Assembly: GCF_001421355.1 (NCBI RefSeq) | Contig: NZ_LMKC01000004.1 | Location: forward strand, 372,001-436,000 | Length of the DNA stretch: 64,000 bases | Reading direction: 5' to 3' | Source of the DNA: Sphingomonas sp. Leaf9 | GTDB lineage: Bacteria > Pseudomonadota > Alphaproteobacteria > Sphingomonadales > Sphingomonadaceae | Part shown: positions 29,495-38,557 of the stretch, piece by piece | Layout: each line of letters opens with the position of its first letter | Position numbering within the stretch: the stretch's first letter is position 1 | Translations under genes and position numbers: made by a program | The notes under the pieces: generated by a model | Database searches by the model: none | The model's input: the letters and a program-made list of their open reading frames with translations, nothing else | Told to the model about the DNA's origin: nothing

Positions 29495-30028
29495 TCAGGC
29501 GGCGGTCTTTTCCTTGTTATAGATCGCTGCAGCGTCGCGCAGGATCTCGATGATCCGCTCCAGCGCCTTGGGCTCGTCAACCTGCTCCATTGCGGCCAGT
29601 TCGCGGGCGAGGCGGCTGGCTGCCGCTTCGAAAATCTGACGCTCGGAATAGCTCTGCTCGGGCTGGTCGTCGGCACGGAACAGGTCGCGGACCACTTCGG
29701 CGATCGACACCAGGTCGCCCGAATTGATCTTCGCTTCATATTCCTGCGCACGGCGCGACCACATGGTCCGCTTGACCTTGGGCTTGCCCTTCAGCGTTTC
29801 CATGGCCTCGCGCATGGTCTTGTCCGACGACAGCTTGCGCATGCCGACGCTTTCCGCCTTGTTGGTCGGAACGCGCAGCGTCATGCGTTCCTTTTCAAAG
29901 CGCAGCACATAGAGTTCGAGTTGCATGCCAGCGATCTCACTACGCTGGAGTTCGATCACACGGCCAACGCCGTGCTTGGGGTACACGACATAATCGCCGA
30001 CATCGAAGGACAATGCCTTGGCAGCCAT
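29495..30028 (-). CDS. carD: CarD-family transcriptional regulator
   Basis: A 177-residue CarD protein. The N-terminal RNA polymerase-interacting domain (~1-65) reads FDVGDYVVYPKHGVGRVIELQRSEIAGMQLELYVLRFEKERMTLRVPTNKAESVGMRKL; the helical C-terminal domain binds DNA near the transcription bubble (WSRRAQEYEAKINSGDLVSIAEVVRDLFRAD). CarD acts at many promoters by altering open-complex stability. The ATG at 30028 begins MAAKALSFDVGDYVVYP. A well-formed -10 hexamer lies ~140 bases upstream and a terminator follows the gene. Confidence 0.93.
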   Translation of the reverse strand: MAAKALSFDVGDYVVYPKHGVGRVIELQRSEIAGMQLELYVLRFEKERMTLRVPTNKAESVGMRKLSSDKTMREAMETLKGKPKVKRTMWSRRAQEYEAKINSGDLVSIAEVVRDLFRADDQPEQSYSERQIFEAAASRLARELAAMEQVDEPKALERIIEILRDAAAIYNKEKTAA

Positions 30029-30166
30029 TGGTAACCTTTCCGTGGTCGTCGTCCCTAAAGCATCGATTCCTGCCATCGCTATATCCGGCGGCGGCAGGTT
30101 GGACGACGTGGGACGTTGCTAAAGGTGGTCTCCGGGCGGGGCATCAAACTGCCGCCGTCACGTGGG

Positions 30167-30175
30167 ATTATAGCA
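30167..30175 (-). promoter_or_regulatory. Extended -10 promoter element for carD
   Basis: On the minus strand the sequence TGCTATAAT contains a perfect TATAAT (plus-strand ATTATA at 30167-30172) with the extended -10 dinucleotide TG one base before it. No good -35 hexamer is seen at 16-18 bases, as expected for an extended -10 promoter. Transcription would start near 30160, giving a leader of about 130 bases before carD. Confidence 0.5.
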
Positions 30176-30237
30176 ACGTTGCAACAAAATTACCAGCGCA
30201 AAGCCAAAGGCCGGAACCGCTGTCGCGGCCCGGCCAT

Positions 30238-30253
30238 GGTTTCACGTGGAACA
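30238..30253. promoter_or_regulatory. parS: parS-like centromere site 1
   Basis: GGTTTCACGTGGAACA matches the ParB-binding consensus TGTTTCACGTGAAACA at 14 of 16 positions, including the central CACGTG. It lies in the spacer between carD and the ferredoxin gene, 16 kb from the proposed origin. Confidence 0.75.
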
Positions 30254-30266
30254 TGATCGGCTGGGC

Positions 30267-30605
30267 TTAGTCGCCCGCGCCGGGTTCGGCCGAGAAATGC
30301 TCGATCTTGTTCTCGACGCCCTTCCACTTGTCGGCATCAGGCGGGGTCTGGTTGGCGTTGCGGGTGACGTTGGGCCACTGCGCCGAATAGGTATTGTTCA
30401 GCTCCAGCCACTGCTCCAACCCACTCTCGGTGTCGGGCAGGATCGCTTCCGCCGGGCATTCCGGTTCGCAGACGCCGCAGTCGATGCACTCGCTCGGGTT
30501 GATGACGAGCATGTTCTCGCCCTCATAGAAGCAATCGACCGGACACACCTCGACGCAGTCCATGTATTTGCAGCGGATGCAGGCGTCGGTGACGACGTAG
30601 GTCAT
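30267..30605 (-). CDS. fdxA: Seven-iron ferredoxin FdxA
   Basis: A 112-residue ferredoxin: [58 protein letters not shown] carries the cysteine arrangement of FdI-type [3Fe-4S][4Fe-4S] ferredoxins. The C-terminal ~50 residues ([29 protein letters not shown]) are the usual extension of alphaproteobacterial FdxA. Cytoplasmic electron carrier. Lies 39 bp downstream of the S4 gene, so probably co-transcribed with helicase and S4 protein. Confidence 0.94.
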   Translation of the reverse strand: MTYVVTDACIRCKYMDCVEVCPVDCFYEGENMLVINPSECIDCGVCEPECPAEAILPDTESGLEQWLELNNTYSAQWPNVTRNANQTPPDADKWKGVENKIEHFSAEPGAGD

Positions 30606-30644
30606 GGGTCCGTCCAAACTCCGAGAAAGCGGTTCCCCAACGCG

Positions 30645-30968
30645 TTATGCCGGGTCGTCGCCCCCGTCAACGGGGCCCGACCCACTCGGTTCCAGCAGGG
30701 TGTACAGCGCCTGCGCTTCGGCGGGCGGGCCACGCCGGATCGGCAGCGCCTGAACCCGCAGGATATGGACCCGGCCGCCCTGGGGAAAGGCGATGACCAT
30801 GCCGACCCGCACCGGACAATGCGCCCGTTCGATCCGCCGACCATCCAGCCGCAACGTGCCCTTTTCGGCGATCGCCTGCGCCGCGCTGCGGGTCTTGGCA
30901 AAGCGCGCGTACCACAGGAACATATCGAGCCGCATGTGCGGCACCGGTTCCGGTGCGCGCGCCGCCAT
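30645..30968 (-). CDS. RNA-binding S4 domain protein (Hsp15-like)
   Basis: A 107-residue protein with one S4 domain (~12-75): MRLDMFLWYARFAKTRSAAQAIAEKGTLRLDGRRIERAHCPVRVGMVIAF. This resembles heat-shock protein 15, which binds 50S subunits carrying stalled nascent chains. ATG 30968 overlaps the helicase stop by one base (TGATG), a typical coupling; an internal ATG at 30935 starts exactly at the S4 domain. The C-terminal tail is acidic and glycine-rich. Confidence 0.88.
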   Translation of the reverse strand: MAARAPEPVPHMRLDMFLWYARFAKTRSAAQAIAEKGTLRLDGRRIERAHCPVRVGMVIAFPQGGRVHILRVQALPIRRGPPAEAQALYTLLEPSGSGPVDGGDDPA

Positions 30969-33475
30969 CAGCGATCGAACCCCAGATCGGCCAAGGCAGC
31001 AAAGGCGCTGCCGGGACGCGCAACGGCACGCGGGGGCGGTGCCGGCGCCCGACGCCGGGCCGGCGCCCAGCGCCATTGCGGCACGTCGCCTGCCGGGGCA
31101 GTGGGTCGAAAGCCCAGCTGCGCCATCAGCCGCGCGATCGTCTCCGCCTTCAATCCCATCGATACCGCCAGCGCCGGATCGGGCGCGAACGGTGCATGCC
31201 CCCTGCGCGCGTCATGTGCCGCCTGCGCCAGCCGCTCGATCAGGTCGACCCGCACCGCCTGCGGCCCGAACCGGCGAAAGCCCCATGCCCCCTGCCCGAC
31301 CGGCAACACGGTCGCACCGGTCGGCGCCAGCGCCTCGACCGGATGACCGTCGCGCGCCGCCAGCAACGCCGCGCGCCACCTGGCCGCCGCCGGCTTGAAC
31401 AGGCGCGCATCGAACAGGTCGAGCGCCCCGATCACCACCCCTGCCTTGCGCAGCCGCCGCCGGTCATCGCCAGTCAGCGGCACCAGCATCGCATCGAACC
31501 CGTCGCGCGGGGCGATCCCGCCGACTTCGGTCAGCGCCGCCGCCACTGCGCGCAATGATCCGCTCGCCGCCGGATCGCGCGCCAATGCCGCCAGCGCGCC
31601 CAATGTCGGCGCACGTCGGGCAACGTCAGACTGCACCCAAGCCGCCAGCCGCTCGCGCACCTCGCCTTGCGCCGGGCGGTCGAGGACCTGCAGGCTGCGG
31701 TCGAGTGTCACCACCGGCCGGTCGAGCGTGGTACCACCGGTCAGCGCGGCGACGGTCAGCCCGTTCCACGTAATCTCGGGGATCGCGCCCGGCTCGGCGG
31801 CCAGCGCCAGCTCGGCATCGGCTGCCGCGATCAGCTCGCTGCCGCGCTTGCGCAGCTCGCTGGCCAAGCCCTTTTCCGCCGCTGCGATCAGCAGACGTTT
31901 GTCGGCGACCCGCGTGTCGGGCGACACGTCGAACCGGAATCCGGTTAGCCGGCCCAGCGCATGGCCATCGACGCTGACCGCGCCATCGGCGGCGACATCG
32001 ACCGGCAAATCCGCCGCCCCCGCGCCGATCCGGCGCAGCAGCACCGTCGTCCGCTGATCGACGAAGCGCTGCCGCAACCGGTCATGCAGTGCATCGGACA
32101 GCTTTTCCTCGACGCCGCGCGTCCGCGCCGCCCAATGTTCGGGATCGAGCAGCCAGTCGGCGCGGTGCGCGATATAGGCCCAGCTGCGTGCCGCCGCGAT
32201 CCGCCCGGCGATCGTCTCGACATCGCCGTTCATCTGGTCCAGCCGCTGCAATTCGTCGGCGAACCACTGGTGCGGGATATGCCCCGCCCCCTCGCTTAAA
32301 TGGCTGAAGACCCGCCCGACGAAGCGGCTGTGCGGATCGGGCCCCAGCTTGCGGAAATCGGGCAGGCCGCATGCCGACCATAGCCGCCGGACCATCATCG
32401 GCGAGCGGGTGCGCGCCCGAACCCAATCCTCCTCGGCCAGCCGCTTGAGCACGATCAGGTCGATCGCTTCGGGCGCGGCGGTCAGCACCGGATGGTTTGG
32501 TCGCGCTTCAAGACTCTCGATCAGCGCGTCGATACTGGAGAAATCCGGCTCACCACTACGCCAATAGAGTCGCTCCAGCGGCGGAACGTGATGCCCCTCG
32601 ATTGCCAGCACTTCCTCCGGCGTGAAGGCGTTCGGCCCCTCCTCGACCAGCGCGCCGAAGGTGCCATCACGGTGATGCCGCCCCGCCCGGCCGGCAATCT
32701 GCGCCATTTCGGCGACGGTCAGCCGCCGCTGTCGCCGACCATCGAACTTGCGGAGCGAAGCAAAGGCGACATGCGCCACGTCGAGGTTCAGCCCCATGCC
32801 GATCGCATCGGTCGCGACCAGGTAATCGACCTCGCCCGACTGGAACATCGCCACCTGGGCATTGCGCGTGCGTGGGGACAGCGCCCCCATCACCACTGCC
32901 GCGCCACCGCGCATCCGGCGGATCGCCTCCGCCACGGCGTACACTTCTTCGGACGAAAAGGCGACGATCGCCGAGCGGCGTGGCAGGCGCGATAGCTTGC
33001 GCGCGCCGGCATAGCTAAGCGTCGAAAAGCGCGGGCGCGAGATGATTTCGGCATCCTTCACCAGCGCACGGATCATGGGTTTCAGCGAATCGGAGCCGAG
33101 GATCATCGTCTCCTCCCGCCCTCGCGCGCGCAACAGCCGGTCGGTAAAGACATGGCCGCGTTCCGGATCGGCGCCCAGCTGTGCCTCGTCCAGCGCGACG
33201 AACGCCGTCTCGCGCTCCAGCGGCATCGATTCGGCGGTGCACAGGAACCAGCGCGCCTTGGGCGGGACGATCCGTTCCTCGCCGGTTACCAGCGCGACAT
33301 TCTCCGCGCCCTTCATCGCGACCACGCGATCGTAATTCTCACGCGCCAGCAGTCGCAGGGGGAAACCGATCATCCCCGACGCATGGCCGCACATCCGCTC
33401 GATCGCGAGATAGGTCTTGCCGGTGTTGGTCGGCCCCAGAACTGCCGTGACCGGGCTACGCGCGAACTGGCTCAT
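30968..33475 (-). CDS. Suv3-like ATP-dependent RNA helicase
   Basis: An ~835-residue SF2 helicase. The Walker A is LGPTNTGKT near the N-terminus, the DExD-like box reads FVALDEAQLGADPERGHVFTDRLL, motif III region MILGSDS, and the C-terminal RecA lobe has YLVATDAIGMGLNLDVAHVAFASLRKFDG and QIAGRAGRHHRDGTFG. These are hallmarks of the mitochondrial Suv3 degradosome helicase and its alphaproteobacterial relatives. The last ~250 residues are alpha-proteobacterial and end in a proline/arginine-rich tail. ATG 33475 (MSQFARSPVTAVLG) is preferred; ATG 33487 is an alternative. A TTG-initiated extension to 33532 is less likely. Confidence 0.9.
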   Translation of the reverse strand: MSQFARSPVTAVLGPTNTGKTYLAIERMCGHASGMIGFPLRLLARENYDRVVAMKGAENVALVTGEERIVPPKARWFLCTAESMPLERETAFVALDEAQLGADPERGHVFTDRLLRARGREETMILGSDSLKPMIRALVKDAEIISRPRFSTLSYAGARKLSRLPRRSAIVAFSSEEVYAVAEAIRRMRGGAAVVMGALSPRTRNAQVAMFQSGEVDYLVATDAIGMGLNLDVAHVAFASLRKFDGRRQRRLTVAEMAQIAGRAGRHHRDGTFGALVEEGPNAFTPEEVLAIEGHHVPPLERLYWRSGEPDFSSIDALIESLEARPNHPVLTAAPEAIDLIVLKRLAEEDWVRARTRSPMMVRRLWSACGLPDFRKLGPDPHSRFVGRVFSHLSEGAGHIPHQWFADELQRLDQMNGDVETIAGRIAAARSWAYIAHRADWLLDPEHWAARTRGVEEKLSDALHDRLRQRFVDQRTTVLLRRIGAGAADLPVDVAADGAVSVDGHALGRLTGFRFDVSPDTRVADKRLLIAAAEKGLASELRKRGSELIAAADAELALAAEPGAIPEITWNGLTVAALTGGTTLDRPVVTLDRSLQVLDRPAQGEVRERLAAWVQSDVARRAPTLGALAALARDPAASGSLRAVAAALTEVGGIAPRDGFDAMLVPLTGDDRRRLRKAGVVIGALDLFDARLFKPAAARWRAALLAARDGHPVEALAPTGATVLPVGQGAWGFRRFGPQAVRVDLIERLAQAAHDARRGHAPFAPDPALAVSMGLKAETIARLMAQLGFRPTAPAGDVPQWRWAPARRRAPAPPPRAVARPGSAFAALADLGFDR

Positions 33476-33672
33476 CCCCTGCAACATCGGGTGTGCCGCG
33501 CCTGCACGCAACGGGTTTTGCGGGTTCCGCAAAAGGATTCATCCGGTCGCAGCGCAGCCACGCTCCATCGCACGCGCTGGCGCCATCCGCGTGGTTCATT
33601 TGACTTTAAATATTTGGCTTCACAGGGGAAGAGGACCGGGCCGGGTCGGGCGGCCGATACTGGGGGCTGGGC

Positions 33673-35130
33673 GTGTTCCTGCGCACCGATCATGGACTGG
33701 AACTGGCCGGCGGGACCAGCGCGCTACGCTTCGGTCGTGCGCCGATCCTATCCGCCCCGGCGCGCACCGCCCCATGGCGCGGCCGCATCGAATCGTTCGA
33801 CTGGACCCCCGATCTGGGCGCCGCGATCGGATCGCGCGACTGGTGGCGGGGGCTGGCCACCTGCACCGGGCTGTGCGCCGCCGTCTGGGCACTGGCGCCA
33901 TCGTGGAACCGCCCGATCCTGAGCGCGGTGCCCGCCCCGCTCGACGGCACCGCGCTTGACGAAGCACGTAGCCTGTCGTTCGGCGCGAGCGCGCTGGGCG
34001 GGACCAGCGGGATGCGGCTGGCGGCTACCGCGCGCGTTGTCCCCCTCGCCAATACGCCCGAACGCCCGATCGTCGAGGCGACGGCAACGCTCGGCAGCGG
34101 CATCGCCGGCGCGCTCGAACGCACTGGCGTCGGTGCCGGGGAAGCGCGGCAGGTTGCCGCCCTCGTCGCCGGGCGGGTCGATCCGGGCGAGCTGACGCCG
34201 GGGACCCGGCTCGACATTACGCTTGGCCGCCGCGACAGCCTGTCACAGCCCCGCCCGCTCGAAAAACTCGCCTTTCGCGCGAAATTCGATCTCGCGATCG
34301 ATATCGTCCGCGATGGGGGTGTGCTGCGCCTCGACGCGCGGCCGATCGCGATCGACCACACCCCGCTGCGCATCCGCGGTCGCGTCGGCGCCAGCCTGTA
34401 CCGCGCCGCCCGTGCCGCCGGTGCCCCGGCCAAGGCGGTCGAAACCTATATCCGCACCGTGTCCGGTCTCGTTCCGATGGGACAGGTCGGCCAGGACGAC
34501 GGTTTCGACCTGATCGTCGAACAGGCCCGCGCCGCCACCGGCGAAGTACAGCTCGGCCAGCTCCTCTACGCAGGTCTGAATGGCCGTCGCGACGTCCGCC
34601 TGGTCCGCTGGCAGGATGGCAGCCGAACCGAATGGCTCGATCCCAAGGGCGTGGGCGAACGCAAGGGCACGATGATGTGGCCTGTTGCCGCGCGCATCTC
34701 GTCCAACTTCGGCTGGCGCGTCCATCCGGTGCTGGGCTTCCGCCGGCTGCACAAGGGCATGGATTTCGCCGCCGCCTATGGCAGCCCGATCCGCGCGACC
34801 ACCGACGGCCGCGTCGCCAGCGCCGGATGGCATGGTGGCTATGGCAATTTCGTGAAGCTCGACCATGGCGGCGGCCTGGCCACCGGCTATGGCCATATGA
34901 GCCGAATCGTCGTAGGCGCCGGCAGCCGCGTGTCGCAGGGGCAGGTGATCGGCTATGTCGGCTCGACCGGCCTGTCGACCGGCCCGCATCTGCATTATGA
35001 GCTGTGGAAGAACGGCGTGCCGGTCAATCCGCGCTCGGTCGCCTTTGCAACGGTGCAGCAATTGCAGGGCGACGAACTGTCGCGCTTCCGCCAGCATGTC
35101 GCCCGGTTGATGGGGGTCGGCGCGCGGTAG
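33673..35130 (+). CDS. M23-family metallopeptidase, membrane-anchored
   Basis: A 485-residue LytM/peptidase M23 protein with a GTG start. One membrane segment (~62-78, GLATCTGLCAAVWALAP) separates a short cytoplasmic N-terminus from a periplasmic part. The peptidase domain (~350-460) has HKGMDFAAAYGSPIRAT (metal ligands in HxxxD), YGNFVKLDHGGGLATGYGHMS and GPHLHYELWKNG. It would cut peptidoglycan cross-links or regulate amidases. Divergent from the Suv3-like gene; convergent with the HerA-like gene. Confidence 0.9.
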   Translation: MFLRTDHGLELAGGTSALRFGRAPILSAPARTAPWRGRIESFDWTPDLGAAIGSRDWWRGLATCTGLCAAVWALAPSWNRPILSAVPAPLDGTALDEARSLSFGASALGGTSGMRLAATARVVPLANTPERPIVEATATLGSGIAGALERTGVGAGEARQVAALVAGRVDPGELTPGTRLDITLGRRDSLSQPRPLEKLAFRAKFDLAIDIVRDGGVLRLDARPIAIDHTPLRIRGRVGASLYRAARAAGAPAKAVETYIRTVSGLVPMGQVGQDDGFDLIVEQARAATGEVQLGQLLYAGLNGRRDVRLVRWQDGSRTEWLDPKGVGERKGTMMWPVAARISSNFGWRVHPVLGFRRLHKGMDFAAAYGSPIRATTDGRVASAGWHGGYGNFVKLDHGGGLATGYGHMSRIVVGAGSRVSQGQVIGYVGSTGLSTGPHLHYELWKNGVPVNPRSVAFATVQQLQGDELSRFRQHVARLMGVGAR

Positions 35131-35179
35131 GCCCCGGTTCGCCGGCACAGCGGCCGCGCGAACCTCCCCTTGTTAGCCC

Positions 35180-36823
35180 CTACCGCCCCTGCGTGCGCCA
35201 GCGACGGATCGTCCGGTCCAGCATCGCATCCTCGCCCCCCTCCTGCTGCCACAATTCCGTGAAGGACGGTGAGGCGGAGGCCGGACAGCGCGATGCTTCG
35301 AGCATGTCGAACGATACCCGGATCGGCGTGGCGACCCCTTCGCCGACGATGATGCATTCCCGGTTGCGCAGCGCCGGAATGGCGTCGAGGAATCCGCGCG
35401 CATCCTCGGGCATCGCCGCGCGGACGAAAGCCTGGTCGCGTTCGTTGTTCAGCCGCATGGTCAGGATCGTGCCGCACTGCGACAGCACCCCTTCGGCCAG
35501 ATCGGACGGACGCTGGGTGATGAGGCCCAGCGACACGCCATATTTGCGGCCTTCCTTTGCGATCCGGCTGAGGATGCCGGCCGCCGACGACCCCGATCCG
35601 ACGCGTTCGTTCGGGACGTAGCGATGTGCCTCCTCGCACACCAGCAGCACCGGCTTGGGACTTTCCCCCCGCGACCAGATGGCGAAGTCGAACACCAGCC
35701 GCGACAGGACGGCGACCACGACCGACGTGATTTCGGACGGCACCGCCGACACGTCGACGATCGAGATCGGCTTGCCCTCTGCCGGCAGGCGGAACACCCG
35801 CTTCAGGAAGGCGGCCATGGTGTCGGCGACGAGCATGCCTGAAAACATGAATGCGTAGCGCGGGTCGGCGCGTATCTCTTCCAGCCGCGCCTTCAGCCGC
35901 AGATAGGGCGCGTTGTCGCTGCCCCGGTCCATCCGCGTCATTTCCGCCTGTAGAATCGTCATCAGGTCAGACAGCAGATAGGGGATCGGCGCATCGACGG
36001 TCATGCGGGGGATTTCCTGCGCCATCCGGCTCTTGGCCTTTGCCGCCAGGATGCAGCGCGCGAGAATGTCCGCCTCGATCTGCCGCGCCGACCCTTCGGA
36101 CGTCAGCAGGATGTCGCAATGTTCGTGAAAGTTGAGCAGCCAATAGGGCAATTGCAGATTGGATGCGTCGAGCAGTTCGCCCTTGTCGGCAAAGGCCGTC
36201 GCATACTCACCATGCGGATCGATCACGACAATGTGGCCGTGCGGGCTGAAGTCGCAGATCCGGTGCAGGATCAGCGCGGCCGAGGTCGACTTGCCGGTCC
36301 CGGTCGATCCGACCAATGCGAAATGCTTGCCGAGCAACGGATCGACATACAATGCCGCGCGCAAATCCGGTGCCATATGGACCGTGCCGATGGTGATATG
36401 CGGGCGGTCCTGCATCGCATAGATTCGACGCAGCGCATCGCGTGACACCGGATGTACCGCTGATCCCGGCAAGGGATACCGCGTCACGCCGCGGCGAAAT
36501 CCGCGCATGCCCTGCCCGGGTTCGGGTTCATAGCCCTCCCCCATCAGATCGACTTCGGCGATCAGGTTCAACCCGTCGTCCGCCAGCCGGGTCGACCGGA
36601 TACTGGCAACGACCCAGGTCCGGCCGATCTGCAGCTTCACCAGCGACCCGACCTGTCCGGCAGATTCGGTGTCCGGTCCCTGTCGCGATGCAAAGTCCGA
36701 CACCGCCTGCATATCGAGCAGCAGGCGGCTGGAGGCACCGGAGATATCCAGCAGGACACCGATCGTCGGTACGCTGTCGGTCGTACCGGCCAAAGGCGGG
36801 CGAATCGGCATGTTCATATCCAT
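35180..36823 (-). CDS. HerA-like ATPase (DUF87)
   Basis: A 547-residue HerA/FtsK-superfamily ATPase. An N-terminal beta-barrel-like HAS domain (~15-140) precedes the P-loop GSTGTGKST (~172-180) and a Walker B in VLLVCEEAHRYVPNE, followed by LGLITQRPSDLAEGVLSQCGTILTMRL. HerA ATPases form hexamers that translocate DNA, usually with the NurA nuclease. No nurA gene is adjacent, so its partner, if any, is elsewhere. It lies just downstream (32 bp) of parB on the same strand, beside the chromosome-segregation genes. Confidence 0.88.
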   Translation of the reverse strand: MDMNMPIRPPLAGTTDSVPTIGVLLDISGASSRLLLDMQAVSDFASRQGPDTESAGQVGSLVKLQIGRTWVVASIRSTRLADDGLNLIAEVDLMGEGYEPEPGQGMRGFRRGVTRYPLPGSAVHPVSRDALRRIYAMQDRPHITIGTVHMAPDLRAALYVDPLLGKHFALVGSTGTGKSTSAALILHRICDFSPHGHIVVIDPHGEYATAFADKGELLDASNLQLPYWLLNFHEHCDILLTSEGSARQIEADILARCILAAKAKSRMAQEIPRMTVDAPIPYLLSDLMTILQAEMTRMDRGSDNAPYLRLKARLEEIRADPRYAFMFSGMLVADTMAAFLKRVFRLPAEGKPISIVDVSAVPSEITSVVVAVLSRLVFDFAIWSRGESPKPVLLVCEEAHRYVPNERVGSGSSAAGILSRIAKEGRKYGVSLGLITQRPSDLAEGVLSQCGTILTMRLNNERDQAFVRAAMPEDARGFLDAIPALRNRECIIVGEGVATPIRVSFDMLEASRCPASASPSFTELWQQEGGEDAMLDRTIRRWRTQGR

Positions 36824-36854
36824 AGCATGCCGGCCTACCCGTAAATTTTGCGTA

Positions 36855-37781
36855 TCAGATGCGTTCGCCGCTTAACCTTTGGCAAACCATATCGAGCTGG
36901 CCGAGCGTGGAATAGCCGATCGTGATTGCCCCACCCTTCTCGCCATGGTTGATCTGAATCTTCAGCCCCAGCACGTCGCCCAACTGCCGCTCCAGCGCGC
37001 GCAGGTCGGCATCGGTCGCGCCGTCCGCCCCGCCGTCGCCCATGGCCGGATCGCGCGGCGTGCGCACCCGCTTCGGCTCGGGATCGCGTGCCTGCCGCGC
37101 CATCCGCTCGACATCGCGCACCGACAGCCCCTTCGCCACCACCTTTTCGGCGATGGTTTCGGCACCGGGCACATGGATCAGCGCGCGGGCATGGCCCATG
37201 CTCAGCCGCTGGTCGCCCACCATATCCTGAATCGGCTTGGGCAGTTCGAGCAGGCGCAACAGGTTGGTGACATGGCTGCGCGACTTGGCGACCAGATTGG
37301 CCAGCGCTTCCTGCGTATGACCGAATTCGTCGATCAGCCGGCGATAGCCCTCGGCCTCCTCGATCGCGGTCAGGTCGCGGCGCTGGATATTCTCCACCAG
37401 CGCGATTTCCATCGTCTCGGCATCGGTGAAGTCGCGCACGACCACCGGCACCTCGTGCAGTCGTGCCCGCTGCGCCGCGCGCCAGCGGCGCTCGCCCGCG
37501 ACGATCTGATAACCCTTGCCGTGCGGGCGAACGACGATCGGCTGAATCACGCCGCGCGCCGAGATCGATTCGGCCAGTTCGTCGAGCGCAGTTTCGTCGA
37601 AAAACCGACGTGGCTGTCCAGGCAGCGGCGCAAGCGCGGTAACCGGCAGCTGGCGCACGCCGCTGGGCGGGGTGGCGCCACGCGCGGTGGACACTTCCCC
37701 TTCCGGGTCGCCGAGCAGCGAACTCAGCCCCCGGCCGAGCCCACCCATGCGCGGACGACGCGGTGCTGCCTGCTCGCTCAT
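36855..37781 (-). CDS. parB: Chromosome-partitioning protein ParB
   Basis: A 308-residue ParB. The CTP-binding N-terminal domain shows QPRRFFDETALDELAESI, GVIQPIVVRP and the GERRWRAAQRA arginine motif; the helix-turn-helix region reads GHTQEALANLVAKSRSHVTNLLRLLELP; residues ~255-308 form the dimerisation domain. It loads on parS sites near the origin and slides as a CTP clamp, working with ParA. Its start overlaps the parA stop by four bases. Five parS-like sites are present in this window. Confidence 0.96.
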   Translation of the reverse strand: MSEQAAPRRPRMGGLGRGLSSLLGDPEGEVSTARGATPPSGVRQLPVTALAPLPGQPRRFFDETALDELAESISARGVIQPIVVRPHGKGYQIVAGERRWRAAQRARLHEVPVVVRDFTDAETMEIALVENIQRRDLTAIEEAEGYRRLIDEFGHTQEALANLVAKSRSHVTNLLRLLELPKPIQDMVGDQRLSMGHARALIHVPGAETIAEKVVAKGLSVRDVERMARQARDPEPKRVRTPRDPAMGDGGADGATDADLRALERQLGDVLGLKIQINHGEKGGAITIGYSTLGQLDMVCQRLSGERI

Positions 37782-38557
37782 GCCGCCTCCGCCAGCGACG
37801 GCAGGCGAGCGATCACTTCCCGCGCCAACGCGATATAGGCTTCCGATCCGGCGCAGCGATAATCATAGATCAACGCCGGCATGCCGTGGCTGGGCGCTTC
37901 GGACAGGCGCACGTTGCGCGGAATCACCGTATCGAACACTACTTTCCCCAACACCGCGCGCACATCGTCCGACACCTGATCGGTCAGCCGGTTGCGCCGG
38001 TCGTACATCGTCAACACCACGCCGAGGATCGACAGTCCCGGATTGAACCGGCCGCGAATCCGTTCGACGGTGCTCAGCAGCTGGCTGAGCCCCTCCAGCG
38101 CGAAGAATTCGCACTGGAGCGGTACCAACAGCGCATGGCTCGCTACCATTGCGTTAATGGTCAGCAATCCCAGCGACGGCGGGCAATCGATCAGGATCAC
38201 GTCCCAACGGCCGCCACTCGCCTCGACCACCCGGTCAAGCCGATGGGTCCGCTCCTCGAACTCGATCAGTTCGATCTCCGCGCCCGACAGGTCGACGGTG
38301 GCGGGAACGATCGACAGCCGCGGCACCTTCGTCGCGATCGCCGCTTCGTTCAGCATCAGATCGCCAACCAGCAGGTCATAGGTCGAATAGTCGCGATCGT
38401 TGCGACCGATGCCGAGCCCGGTCGACGCGTTCCCCTGCGGATCGAGGTCGAGGATCAGCACCTCCAACCCGGTTGCGGCCAGCGCGGTCCCGACGTTGAT
38501 CGCCGTGGTGGTCTTGCCGACGCCCCCCTTCTGGTTCGCGATGGCAATGCAAATCAT
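37778..38557 (-). CDS. parA: Chromosome-partitioning ATPase ParA
   Basis: A 259-residue ParA/Soj-type ATPase: [27 protein letters not shown] (deviant Walker A with signature lysine), LDLDPQGNASTGLG (A' motif) and VILIDCPPSLGLLTINAMVAS (Walker B). It forms the dynamic gradient on the nucleoid that moves ParB-parS complexes to the poles. ATG overlaps the rsmG stop by four bases and its stop overlaps parB, so the genes are translated as a coupled unit. Confidence 0.96.
   Translation of the reverse strand: MICIAIANQKGGVGKTTTAINVGTALAATGLEVLILDLDPQGNASTGLGIGRNDRDYSTYDLLVGDLMLNEAAIATKVPRLSIVPATVDLSGAEIELIEFEERTHRLDRVVEASGGRWDVILIDCPPSLGLLTINAMVASHALLVPLQCEFFALEGLSQLLSTVERIRGRFNPGLSILGVVLTMYDRRNRLTDQVSDDVRAVLGKVVFDTVIPRNVRLSEAPSHGMPALIYDYRCAGSEAYIALAREVIARLPSLAEAA

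Noticed and set aside
33600..33625. TTGACT and an AT-rich stretch upstream of the M23 gene as a promoter
   Set aside because: No acceptable -10 hexamer follows at 16-18 bases on the plus strand.
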